This document shows, one piece after another, positions 53,645 to 61,581 of a stretch of 64,000 nt of DNA. The notes under the pieces are model-generated. The model was given only the letters and a program-made list of their open reading frames with translations, searched no databases and was not told the DNA's origin. The DNA lies in the NCBI GenBank assembly GCA_000285855.2, contig HE978651.1, forward strand, positions 1,194,711 through 1,258,710. Reading direction: 5' to 3'. Every line of letters begins with the position of its first letter. Position 1 is the first letter of the stretch. Position numbers and translations under genes: made by a program. The stretch comes from Ruminococcus sp. JC304 (lineage in GTDB: Bacteria > Bacillota > Clostridia > Lachnospirales > Lachnospiraceae).

Positions 53645-55190
53645 AAAAAACGAAGCCAACTTAAAAGGAATTGTATGTGCGATTTTGGCTACTTTTGCCG
53701 CACGTTTTCTAGGCTTTTTAAGAGAATTATTTGTTGCTGATATATTTGGAACATCTGCAATGGGGGACGCGTTTATTGTCGCTTTATCAATACCGGATAT
53801 ATTAGTGTCTGGATTTACAACAGCCATTGCAACGCTTTATATCCCTACATACTTTAAACTCTTAAGAGAACAAAATTTGAATAATAATAAAGCAAAAGAG
53901 TATAATTCTAGTGTTTTAGCATTAATTGTCTTGATTTGCTTTCTGCTAACCGTTTTTACAGAAGCGGCAGCTAAAGTTATAGTGAGGTTGTTTGCCCCAG
54001 GATTTAGCGATTATACATCATCTATAACGATTTCAATGCTTAGAATAATTGTGATTTCACTTGTACCTATTGGTGTTTCGGGCCTGTTTAAAGCATATGG
54101 ACAGATTGTGAATAAGTACGCTCTAATGACTTTTCTAGGGATTACAATCAATTTATCTGTTATTACAGCGTTGGTCATGTTTAGGGATCAGAATTTGAAA
54201 GTACTTTCGTGGTCTGTTGTACTTGGAAATGTGGTTTATGCTGCGCTATGTTTTATACTTATAAAGCGCAAGGGATTTGAGTGTTCGGGACGGATTAAGT
54301 TTAATAACAGCTACTTGGCAAACATGCTCGTTGGAATCTTTCCGGTATTCGCAAGCAATATTGTTGCAGAGATAAATCAAATCATTGATAAGAATTTCGC
54401 TTCGCGACTTTCTGAAGGAAGTGTCTCTGCATTGAACTACTCCTCAAAAGTGGTTAATCTAATTACTGCTGTGATTGGAACGGCAGTATCTTCAGTTTTA
54501 TTTGCAAATTTAAGTAAAGTCTCGGCGGAGGGAGATAATAAAAAAGTTGCAAGAGAAATTGAGAAAATCAACATTATGGTAATGGCACTAATTGCTCCTA
54601 TGTTCCTATTTGTTTTTCTTTTTTCGAATGATATAGTTAGACTCCTATTTGGGCGAGGCAACTTTGGAGTGGACTCCATTAGAATCACAGCGGAGTGTCT
54701 TATGTTTTATTCTATAGGGGTGATAGGATTCAATTTTAAAGCAATATGGGTAAGAATATATAATGCTTCACTAGACACAAAAACACCGGCAATTAATTCT
54801 GGAATTGCGGTAGGATGTAATATTCTATTGAATTTGCTATTCATTTCGACACTGAAGCACAAAGGCCTTGCTCTAGCAACGGGGTTGGCATCAATCATAA
54901 CGGATATATTACTTGTCGGAATGTATAAAAAGAAAAATAAATCTCTCGACTTACGAAAATTAATTAAGGAAATGCTTAAAACAATTGTTTCAAGTGCCGG
55001 ATTCATTTTTGTGTGGTTGATTTGTAAGGCTCTTTTTAGTGGAGATACTAATCTATTTATAATCATTCGATGGGGAGTGTGGATTATTGCTGGCTCTCTA
55101 TTATATGGGATTAATCTCGTTGTTCTCGGTAGTGAGACCGGGAAAAAAATAGAAGCATATATAAAAGATAAAAGCTGTATCAGCCATTAG
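53622..55190 (+). CDS. MurJ/Wzx-like lipid-linked oligosaccharide flippase
   Basis: A 522-residue protein with about fourteen helices of the MOP exporter superfamily. The opening ATFAARFLGFLRELFVADIF (about 23-42) and GDAFIVALSIPDILVSG match the MurJ-type subgroup rather than classic Wzx; cell-surface loci often carry MurJ-like flippases. In this context it most likely flips the completed lipid-linked repeat unit. Start at ATG 53622 with AAGGA upstream, overlapping wzy; an earlier in-frame ATG (53589) would lengthen the overlap. Confidence 0.85.
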   Translation: MSLPSKNEKNEANLKGIVCAILATFAARFLGFLRELFVADIFGTSAMGDAFIVALSIPDILVSGFTTAIATLYIPTYFKLLREQNLNNNKAKEYNSSVLALIVLICFLLTVFTEAAAKVIVRLFAPGFSDYTSSITISMLRIIVISLVPIGVSGLFKAYGQIVNKYALMTFLGITINLSVITALVMFRDQNLKVLSWSVVLGNVVYAALCFILIKRKGFECSGRIKFNNSYLANMLVGIFPVFASNIVAEINQIIDKNFASRLSEGSVSALNYSSKVVNLITAVIGTAVSSVLFANLSKVSAEGDNKKVAREIEKINIMVMALIAPMFLFVFLFSNDIVRLLFGRGNFGVDSIRITAECLMFYSIGVIGFNFKAIWVRIYNASLDTKTPAINSGIAVGCNILLNLLFISTLKHKGLALATGLASIITDILLVGMYKKKNKSLDLRKLIKEMLKTIVSSAGFIFVWLICKALFSGDTNLFIIIRWGVWIIAGSLLYGINLVVLGSETGKKIEAYIKDKSCISH

Positions 55191-55204
55191 AGGAGGACTT
55201 GTCT

Positions 55205-56386
55205 GTGAAAAAATTGATTGTTGAAATAACGAAGAATATGATGTTTTATGCGATAAATGGATACAGATCTATTATTTACTGGATTTGTACTTTTTTCCCA
55301 ATAAATAACAATAAAGTTTTTGTAAACTATTTTGATGGAAAGGGCATAGGAGATCATCCCAAATATATCGTTAAAGAATTGTTGAAAATGCATCCAAAAA
55401 TGAAAATATTCTGGGTCTATAGGGGAAAAAAGAAAAACATAAATGATGTTACATTTATTAAGCCTTTTTCAATAAAAGCGATATTTCATCAAGCAACATC
55501 AAAAATATGGATATCATCAGTTCGAATGCCATATTATTCTGTAAAAAGGAAAAATCAGTTTTATTTTCAGACATGGCATGGTGGACTCGCATTTAAAAAG
55601 ATCGAGAAGGAGTGCGAAGGAGCGTTATCAAGCAGATATAAAAAAACATGTCAACATGATTCCAAGATGATAGATTTTTGGGTATCATCTAATACAGATA
55701 ACACAAAATTGTATAAAGATTATTTTTGGTATATCGGGGGAGAAATATTAGAGGTTGGATCACCTAGAAATGATATATTCTTCAATTTGTCAAGTAGGAA
55801 TATTGAGGAACTTAAAGAAAAATTTGGTTTGAATGGTGTAAAGACTGTTGTTTATGCACCTACATTTAGAAAAGATAATTCTTTCGAAGCATATGACCTG
55901 GATTTGAAAGAATTAATAAGAAAACTTGAATATTCATGGGGTGGGAGTTGGAAACTCATAGTAAGATTGCATCCGCGACTTTCTGAAAAATCGAGTAAAT
56001 TTATAGCGTATGATGATAAAATTATTGACGGGTCAAAAATCGAGGACATACAAGAACTGTTGGCTGTAACAGATTTGCTGATAACTGATTATTCTAGCAT
56101 TGCGCTTGATTATATTAATACACGAAAACCGGTAATTATATATGCATCAGATATAGAGGAATATAAAAAAGATCGAGATTTTCATATTAAAATCGAAGAA
56201 ACACCTTTTCCAATAGCTACAAATCAAAAAGAATTGAACGCTGTAATAGATGAATTCGATTATGAGACTTACTCAAAGAAACTTCAAGAATTTGTTGATA
56301 AAATTGGCTTCTTTGATGACGGTAAAGCCTCGAAAAAGGTTGCAACACGAATTTGTAAATTAATGGAACAATCTCGTAATGCTTAA
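55205..56386 (+). CDS. CDP-glycerol glycerophosphotransferase family protein (TagB/TagF-like)
   Basis: A 393-residue peripheral membrane enzyme that transfers glycerol phosphate from CDP-glycerol onto a lipid-linked glycan. Family motifs visible: FVNYFDGKGIGDHPKYI (about 38-54), FQTWHGGLAFKKIEKE (about 120-135) with the catalytic-type His, GSPRNDIFF, YAPTFRKDNSFEAY, RLHPRL and ITDYSSIALDYINTRKPVI (about 294-312). Length fits TagB-type single-addition enzymes or a short TagF. It means the polymer carries glycerol phosphate decoration or is teichoic-acid-like. The start is the GTG at 55205, eight bases after AGGAGG; the TTG at 55199 is too close. Its substrate would be made by the next gene. 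Confidence 0.88.
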   Translation: MKKLIVEITKNMMFYAINGYRSIIYWICTFFPINNNKVFVNYFDGKGIGDHPKYIVKELLKMHPKMKIFWVYRGKKKNINDVTFIKPFSIKAIFHQATSKIWISSVRMPYYSVKRKNQFYFQTWHGGLAFKKIEKECEGALSSRYKKTCQHDSKMIDFWVSSNTDNTKLYKDYFWYIGGEILEVGSPRNDIFFNLSSRNIEELKEKFGLNGVKTVVYAPTFRKDNSFEAYDLDLKELIRKLEYSWGGSWKLIVRLHPRLSEKSSKFIAYDDKIIDGSKIEDIQELLAVTDLLITDYSSIALDYINTRKPVIIYASDIEEYKKDRDFHIKIEETPFPIATNQKELNAVIDEFDYETYSKKLQEFVDKIGFFDDGKASKKVATRICKLMEQSRNA

Positions 56387-56403
56387 AAAGTGAGGATGGA
56401 ATT

Positions 56404-57927
56404 TTGAAGACATCAATAGGAATTATTGGTTCAGGAACGTGGGGTATGGCATTAGCTCGGATGTTAGCTAATTCTGGCAATGATGTAGAGGTTTGGTCGG
56501 CAATATCGAGCGAAATAGATGAAATGCTTTTAACTCATAAGCAAAGAAATCTCCCTTTTATGAATATCCCGAATTCAATTCAATTCACCAAAAGCATTGA
56601 AAAAGTTTGCGAGGAGAAGGATATCATTCTTTTTGCGGTCCCATCTGTTTTTGTAAGATCAACAGCAAGACAGGCGCGTTCATACATTCCGAATGGGCAA
56701 ATTATTGTAGATGTAGCAAAAGGAATCGAATCAGATACATTGTTGACTTTGACCGAGGTCATCAGGAGTGAGTTGAATTTTGATAGAAATCATAATGATA
56801 TTAAACTAGTCGCACTTTCCGGGCCTACACATGCGGAGGAAGTCGCCAAAGACATTCCGACAGCGATTGTATCTGCCTGTGAAGATATAGAAACAGCTGA
56901 AATAGTTCAAAACATTTTCATGAATACTTGCATGAGAGTGTACACAAATACAGATGTTTTTGGAGTTGAACTTTGTGGAGCCTTGAAAAATATCATCGCC
57001 TTGGCTGCAGGTATCTGTGTGGGACTTGGGTATGGGGACAATACAAAGGCCGCACTTATTACTAGGGGGCTTGCTGAAATTAAACGCTTGGGTGCACAAA
57101 TGGGTTGCTTGGAAGATACATTTGATGGGCTAGCCGGTATGGGAGATTTGATAGTCACAGCTACAAGTGCACATAGTAGAAATAATAAGGCTGGTTTTTT
57201 CATTGGACAAGGAAAGACAGCAGAGGAAGCAGTACATGAAATAGGAATGGTTGTAGAGGGAATTAACGCTCTACCGGCGGCAATGCACCTTTCCGAGAAG
57301 TATAGGGTAGAGATGCCGATTATTTCTGCGGTAAATGATGTAATCAATCACGGAGAAAATCCAAGAAAAGCAGTTAATAATTTGATGCAAAGAGAGAAAA
57401 AGACGGAACTATCAAAATCTGTTTCGGACATTGATTTTGAAAGCACATTTTTAACATATAGGAGTAAAAGTATGAAACGAGTAATCACATATGGAACGTT
57501 TGACCTGTTGCACTATGGTCATATTAATTTGTTGAGAAGAGCTAAGGCATTGGGAGATTATCTTGTAGTGGCCTTATCTACGGATGAATTTAACTGGAAC
57601 AGTAAGCAAAAGAAAACATACTTTTCTTACGAGCAGCGAAAGCAATTGTTGGAGTCAATTCGATATGTTGATCTTGTTATTCCGGAAGATAATTGGAGTC
57701 AAAAACGCACAGATATGAAGGAATACCATATTGATACGTTTGTAATGGGCGATGACTGGAGAGAAAAGTTCGATTTTTTAAAAGAAGAGGGTGTAGATGT
57801 CGTGTATCTTCCGAGAACGCCTGAAATTTCTTCATCGAAAATAAAACATGATTTATATGATGCTAATTCTGTTGCAGAATCAAAACTAAGCCATGATGAT
57901 TTAGATACTGACCCTAATAAGATTTGA
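56404..57927 (+). CDS. Fusion of glycerol-3-phosphate dehydrogenase (GpsA) and glycerol-3-phosphate cytidylyltransferase (TagD)
   Basis: A 507-residue two-enzyme fusion. Residues 1 to about 345 are GpsA: Rossmann motif IGIIGSGTWGMALARMLANS, FAVPS, SGPTHAEEVA, the catalytic-type Lys in GVELCGALKNIIALAAGI, and FDGLAGMGDLIVT. Residues about 357-490 are TagD: RVITYGTFDLLHYGHINLLR with the HxGH nucleotide-binding motif, VALSTDEFN, RTDMKEYHID and the RTPEISSSK signature. Together they make CDP-glycerol from dihydroxyacetone phosphate. The TTG at 56404, seven bases after GAGGA, is the start. An intact AGGAG (57460-57464) lies seven bases before the internal ATG 57472, so separate TagD may also be translated. 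Last gene of the locus. Confidence 0.9.
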   Translation: MKTSIGIIGSGTWGMALARMLANSGNDVEVWSAISSEIDEMLLTHKQRNLPFMNIPNSIQFTKSIEKVCEEKDIILFAVPSVFVRSTARQARSYIPNGQIIVDVAKGIESDTLLTLTEVIRSELNFDRNHNDIKLVALSGPTHAEEVAKDIPTAIVSACEDIETAEIVQNIFMNTCMRVYTNTDVFGVELCGALKNIIALAAGICVGLGYGDNTKAALITRGLAEIKRLGAQMGCLEDTFDGLAGMGDLIVTATSAHSRNNKAGFFIGQGKTAEEAVHEIGMVVEGINALPAAMHLSEKYRVEMPIISAVNDVINHGENPRKAVNNLMQREKKTELSKSVSDIDFESTFLTYRSKSMKRVITYGTFDLLHYGHINLLRRAKALGDYLVVALSTDEFNWNSKQKKTYFSYEQRKQLLESIRYVDLVIPEDNWSQKRTDMKEYHIDTFVMGDDWREKFDFLKEEGVDVVYLPRTPEISSSKIKHDLYDANSVAESKLSHDDLDTDPNKI

Positions 57928-58029
57928 TAATATACCGTGGTCAGCCCCCCATGAAATACCAATAAAGAAAATAAAACAGAGCTAAAAGATCTGTAAAAGA
58001 AACATAAAATATCTTGCAAAAGCTTACCA

Positions 58030-58266
58030 TTGGATGCCTGTGAAGCGGATCTGGAAAGAACCAGAAAAGAGCTGCACAGCCAGGAGCACCTGAAATATAA
58101 GCTGGGTACGGAACTGGATAATCTGGATGTTCTTGCAAAAGATTATGACGATGAATACGAGGCTGTTCAGTTGAAGATTGACGAGGTTTATGACAGAATC
58201 GAGATTCTGGAGGAAAGGATCCGGAAGCTGAAAAAGCGGATGGAGGCTTATGTCAGTGGGAGTTGA
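58030..58266 (+). CDS. Small coiled-coil protein, possibly a gene remnant
   Basis: A 78-codon frame starting only with TTG (58030) and lacking a ribosome site, so it is probably the 3' end of a longer gene whose beginning was lost next to the polysaccharide locus. Heptad-rich, charged helix throughout (ADLERTRKELHSQEHLKYKL, then EAVQLKIDEVYDRIEILEER). C-terminal coiled coils like this occur in large serine recombinases, but nothing specific is left to prove it. Its last codons form half of a perfect 12-bp hairpin (58251-58262 with 58270-58281). Confidence 0.4.
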   Translation: MDACEADLERTRKELHSQEHLKYKLGTELDNLDVLAKDYDDEYEAVQLKIDEVYDRIEILEERIRKLKKRMEAYVSGS

Positions 58267-58352
58267 AAGCTCCCACTGACAGATCGCGAAGCGACTGCGT
58301 TCATGAGCAAGTAGCGAAGTGGATTGCGAATGTCCGCTATACAAAAATGTAA

Positions 58353-58381
58353 TTGTACGTATAGGTTCTATATGCTATAAT
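58353..58381 (+). promoter_or_regulatory. Extended -10 promoter of the type I toxin
   Basis: TTGTAC (58353-58358), 17 bases, TATAAT (58376-58381) preceded by TGC, an extended -10. Gives a leader of about 85 bases before the toxin ATG. Confidence 0.7.
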
Positions 58382-58473
58382 TTATCTGTGGGAAACCAGA
58401 GAGCCGGGCGGCTTACCCTCTTTTTTTATCGGAGGGGCTAACCCTCCAGACGAAAGAAAGGAGGGCGTTGCCA

Positions 58474-58569
58474 ATGTATGTTACATACTCTGACCTGATT
58501 CAGATTGGAATATTCATTGTTGCCCTTGTTGGATTGTGCTACACAATTTTTAAGGGAAAACGAAAATAG
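58474..58569 (+). CDS. Holin-like type I toxin peptide
   Basis: A 31-residue peptide: a short polar start (MYVTYSDLIQ), one hydrophobic helix (IGIFIVALVGLCYTIF) and a basic tail KGKRK. This pattern, especially VTYSDLIQ, matches the 'putative holin-like toxin' peptides of Firmicutes type I toxin-antitoxin systems, which insert into the membrane. AAGGAGGG (58458-58465) sits eight bases before the ATG. The leader has CCCTCC (58442-58447) that can pair either with GGAGGG at 58431-58436 or with the ribosome site, so translation is probably controlled by leader folding. A convergent antisense RNA follows. Confidence 0.75.
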   Translation: MYVTYSDLIQIGIFIVALVGLCYTIFKGKRK

Positions 58570-58656
58570 CCGCCACTACTGCCAATAGTGACGGCTTAAC
58601 GTAAGTTAAGTAATTCATTATTGAGGGTAGCCGTTCCTTTAGCTTCCCTTTTTTCT
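58555..58656 (-). ncRNA. Predicted antisense antitoxin RNA
   Basis: A minus-strand promoter, TTGAAT (58691-58686), 17 bases, TATATT (58668-58663) with TGC before it, would start an RNA near 58656. It ends at the hairpin AGCCGTCACTA/TAGTGGCGGCT (58596-58568) followed by ATTTTCGTTTT. The ~100-base RNA overlaps the 3' end and tail of the toxin mRNA, the convergent layout of TxpA/RatA-type modules. Confidence 0.6.
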
Positions 58657-58662
58657 ATGTTC

Positions 58663-58691
58663 AATATAGCATATTTTTAAATTCTATTCAA
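58663..58691 (-). promoter_or_regulatory. Promoter of the antitoxin RNA
   Basis: TTGAAT (58691-58686), 17-base spacer, TATATT (58668-58663), with an extended TGC; same design as the toxin promoter on the other strand. Confidence 0.65.
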
Positions 58692-58719
58692 GAGAGAATT
58701 TAAGCTAGGGGTGCTAATT

Positions 58720-58842
58720 TTGCAAAAAGACTCTAGGGTCAGACTTTATGAAGTGCCTGCGGATGGAGTGTGTTACAAGGAACATTGTCTTGTAGAATTT
58801 GACTTGGAACAGGCTGAAATATTGAGTTTTGTTGAAACATAA
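58720..58842 (+). pseudogene. Gene remnant A (RLYEVP fragment)
   Basis: A 40-codon frame with TTG (58720) or GTG (58711) as the only possible starts. It contains SRVRLYEVPADG, related at DNA level (18 of 22 bases in one stretch) to the remnant at 59756-60007. The family is not recognised. It flanks the HNH gene on the left. Confidence 0.35.
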
Positions 58843-58851
58843 GAATATTTA

Positions 58852-58880
58852 CTGAATAAAAGCGGTAGAACGTGTATAAT
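58852..58880 (+). promoter_or_regulatory. Promoter of the HNH gene
   Basis: TATAAT (58875-58880) with a weak CTGAAT (58852-58857) 17 bases upstream. Confidence 0.4.
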
Positions 58881-58922
58881 TGTATTACCATATGATTAAA
58901 AAATTATGATGGGAGTATGATT

Positions 58923-59762
58923 ATGAGCCGAGAAAGAACAGATGAGGAAGTAAAGCGTTTAGCACCTAAGCAGGAAATATTGCGTGAATTATATATAAAA
59001 TCAGGGAATGAGTGTGCCTATCCCGGATGCCATAATGTATTAGTGGATGAAAACGGTAAATTCGTTGGAGAGGTATGCCATATTGAGGCAGCAATGCCTG
59101 GTGGAGAACGATTCAATCCTAATATGACAAATGAAGATAGAAGATCTTTTGGTAATTTGATGCTCATGTGCCATCATCACCATGTAGTGACAGATGATGT
59201 TTGCATATATACAGTTGAAAAGCTGAAAGAGATGAAAAGAAACCATGAGATGAAATATTCGGGGATTATAGGTCAAATGATGAACTCGATTACGGATTAT
59301 GGCATGTCTTTAGAATATACACCTTGCTTTAATTGTAAAAAAATATCACGAATTTTGGATTGGGGATTAACAGATGAAGAAAATCGTGAAAATGCAGCAG
59401 TTTTGGATAAGCATTTGCAAAAGTTGTTGGATTTACCGATAGAAACCAGGCAATTGCTGGGGATAATGGTAATGAGATCATATTGGAATCGCTACGATTG
59501 CATAGTACCGATACACGAAGTTGAAAGAGCAACTGGATTAAAACCAGAAAATATTATACAAAATGTTGAAATATTGGAACGAAGAGGAATTATATCAGAG
59601 ATTGAGGTAGAAGAGGAAAAGGGGATTCCAAGCTGCATATTGTATCCTGATTTTGAGTCTAGTTTCCCATATTGGAATGCTATACGGGAATTCGTAAAGA
59701 AAACAGGAACACCGATAGAAAGAATTTGTTGTGATCTGGATTTTTCTGTATTTGACGAATAA
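58923..59762 (+). CDS. HNH endonuclease with C-terminal winged-helix region
   Basis: A 279-residue protein. The HNH fold is clear: CAYPGC (about 32-37), EVCHIEAAMPGGERFNP, NEDRRSFGNLMLMCHHHHVV (about 76-95), with Cys pairs for structural zinc and the catalytic His of CHIEA. This HNH subtype is common in defence-associated and other conflict nucleases. A CxxC (CFNCKK, about 138) and then a winged-helix-like segment follow (HEVERATGLKPENIIQNVEI). Start at ATG 58923, seven bases after GGGAG; the ATG at 58917 is too close. It lies in a small accessory island between two related remnants. A defence role is inferred. Confidence 0.7.
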   Translation: MSRERTDEEVKRLAPKQEILRELYIKSGNECAYPGCHNVLVDENGKFVGEVCHIEAAMPGGERFNPNMTNEDRRSFGNLMLMCHHHHVVTDDVCIYTVEKLKEMKRNHEMKYSGIIGQMMNSITDYGMSLEYTPCFNCKKISRILDWGLTDEENRENAAVLDKHLQKLLDLPIETRQLLGIMVMRSYWNRYDCIVPIHEVERATGLKPENIIQNVEILERRGIISEIEVEEEKGIPSCILYPDFESSFPYWNAIREFVKKTGTPIERICCDLDFSVFDE

Positions 59763-60007
59763 AATGTAATGATGCCGTAGGCAGAAACATTTGGATCAGA
59801 CCCTATGAAGTACCGGAGTATACTCTGCCTAATGGACAAAAAGTGAAATTCCTTGATGATCAGAAAACCTATCTGGGGAATCAACTGGAGTCTGAATTTG
59901 GAGGAGACAGCTGCTTCGGTATTTTGGCAGGTATGGATTTTATTCTGGTATGTACATATGAGAAAGAGGGTAAAAATCCAGAGCTGTTGATTTATAAAAA
60001 GAGATAA
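59756..60007 (+). pseudogene. Gene remnant B (RPYEVP fragment)
   Basis: An open frame of about 80 codons with no ATG, GTG or TTG start, overlapping the HNH stop. It encodes NIWIRPYEVPEYTLPNGQ and continues to YEKEGKNPELLIYKKR, an intact-looking C-terminal half of a small unknown protein. The RPYEVP part is related to remnant A, so an ancestral gene was split or duplicated around the HNH gene. Confidence 0.45.
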
Positions 60008-60031
60008 TATAAGCAAAAACAAAAATTCCGC

Positions 60032-60060
60032 TTTACAAATAACAGATAAAGTACTAAAAT
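60032..60060 (+). promoter_or_regulatory. Promoter of the riboflavin operon
   Basis: TTTACA (60032-60037), 17 bases, TAAAAT (60055-60060), placing the transcript start just before the FMN riboswitch. Confidence 0.65.
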
Positions 60061-60072
60061 AAACAAAAAGAT

Positions 60073-60179
60073 ATCTTCAGGGCAGGGTGAGATTCCCTAC
60101 CGGCGGTAGAGCCCGCGAGCCGAAAGGCATGATCCGGTGAGATTCCGGGGCCGACAGTACAGTCTGGATGGAAGAAGAT
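60073..60179 (+). ncRNA. FMN riboswitch (RFN element)
   Basis: The conserved RFN parts are all present: ATCTTCAGGGCAGGGTGAGA at the 5' end, CCTACCGGCGGTAGAGCCCG, GCGAGCCG, GATCCGGTGAGATTCCGGGG, CCGACAGTACAGTCTGGATG and GAAGAAGAT closing P1 with ATCTTC (60073-60078). FMN binding would favour the downstream terminator and lower ribDEAH expression. Confidence 0.96.
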
Positions 60180-60217
60180 GATAGTACAGTTGATTTTTTG
60201 AATGAATGTAGTATCAG

Positions 60218-60252
60218 AGCTCTGAGATGGTGATCCATTTCAGAGCTTTTTA
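60218..60252 (+). terminator. First terminator in the rib leader (riboswitch expression platform)
   Basis: AGCTCTGAGATGG (60219-60231) pairs with CCATTTCAGAGCT (60235-60247), followed by TTTTTA. The likely FMN-controlled terminator. Confidence 0.75.
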
Positions 60253-60303
60253 TATAGGAAATCAAACATTCATTTATCGATCAGATGTAACCGATCAATT
60301 CCA

Positions 60304-60333
60304 CCCTGCAGATATTTCTGCAGGCTTTTTTTG
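60304..60333 (+). terminator. Second terminator in the rib leader
   Basis: CCCTGCAGA (60304-60312) pairs with CTGCAGG (60318-60324), followed by a run of seven T's. It lies 120 bases before ribD, so transcription must pass two terminators. Confidence 0.7.
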
Positions 60334-60453
60334 TATTTGGTACATCGTTTTCGAAATAACTATACCATTCACTTGTCTGTGAATCCGATTGCACAGGTTT
60401 AAAAGCCTCGGCGTAGCCAGACAAAGAACAGGAATAAGAAAGAAGGAATAGAA

Positions 60454-61581
60454 ATGACGGATCAGGAATATATGCTTCGGGCGATTCAGCTGGCAAAAAA
60501 AGGAGAAGGCTGGACGAATCCCAATCCTATGGTAGGGGCAGTGATCGTAAAAGACGGAAAGATCATCGGGGAAGGCTATCATAAAAAGTATGGAGAACTT
60601 CACGCGGAACGTAATGCAATTGCTTCTCTTACAGAATCAGCAGAAGGTGCGGTGATTTATGTTACGCTGGAGCCTTGCTGTCATCATGGAAAAACACCTC
60701 CATGTACGGAAGCGATCATTGAACAGAAGATCAGAAAAGTGGTGATCGGTTCCCGGGATCCGAATCCGAAAGTGGCAGGAAAAGGTGTGCAGATGTTAAG
60801 GGAAGCCGGTGTAACAGTAGTTGAAGATTTTATGAGAGAAGAATGCGATCAGCTGAATCCAGTGTTTTTCCATTATATTACTACGAAGACTCCTTATGTG
60901 GTGATGAAGTATGCCATGACACTGGATGGGAAGATCGCAACGAAGACAGGAGCATCAAAATGGATTACCGGAGAAGCGGCAAGAAAAGAAGTACAGCATA
61001 TGCGGCATCAGTACATGGGGATCATGGCAGGTATTGGAACTGTGCTTGCAGATGATCCGATGTTAAATGTCCGGGTAGAAGGCTGGAAAAATCCTGTCAG
61101 GATTGTGTGCGACAGTAAGCTCAGAATCCGGCCGGACAGTCAGATCGTAAAAAGTGCGGAAAAGTATCGGACGATCGTGGCTTATGCAGATCAGAAAAAT
61201 ACAGAAGAAAAAATAAAAATATTACATACCATGGGAGTTGAGACCATTTACTGTCCCGATGAAAAGAATCAGATAGACCTTAAGAAGCTGATGGCAGATC
61301 TTGGAAACAGAGGCATTGACAGCATCCTCTTGGAGGGAGGCGGTACGTTAAATGACAGTGCCCTGCGAGCCGGAATTGTAAAGGAAGTACAGGCTTTTGT
61401 GGCACCAAAGCTGTTTGGCGGGGTGGCCGGGAAGACCCCGGTAGAAGGTATCGGAGTTGAATTCCCGTTTGATGCAGTGGAACTGAAATATACAGATATC
61501 TGCCAGATCGGTGAGGATATTCGGATAAGATGTCAGGTGTGTGAGAAAAAACAGGAGGAATCATGTTTACAGGAATCGTAG
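60454..61581 (+). CDS. ribD: Bifunctional riboflavin biosynthesis deaminase/reductase RibD
   Basis: RibD deaminates and reduces the pyrimidine made by GTP cyclohydrolase II. The 375-residue bifunctional form has the deaminase domain with zinc motif HAERNAI (about 50) and EPCCHHGKTPPC (about 73-84), and the C-terminal reductase domain starting near KYAMTLDGKIATKTGASKWI (about 152-171) and the LLEGGGTLN loop. AAGAAGGAAT precedes the ATG. Its 3' end overlaps ribE by 19 bases. Confidence 0.96.
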   Translation: MTDQEYMLRAIQLAKKGEGWTNPNPMVGAVIVKDGKIIGEGYHKKYGELHAERNAIASLTESAEGAVIYVTLEPCCHHGKTPPCTEAIIEQKIRKVVIGSRDPNPKVAGKGVQMLREAGVTVVEDFMREECDQLNPVFFHYITTKTPYVVMKYAMTLDGKIATKTGASKWITGEAARKEVQHMRHQYMGIMAGIGTVLADDPMLNVRVEGWKNPVRIVCDSKLRIRPDSQIVKSAEKYRTIVAYADQKNTEEKIKILHTMGVETIYCPDEKNQIDLKKLMADLGNRGIDSILLEGGGTLNDSALRAGIVKEVQAFVAPKLFGGVAGKTPVEGIGVEFPFDAVELKYTDICQIGEDIRIRCQVCEKKQEESCLQES

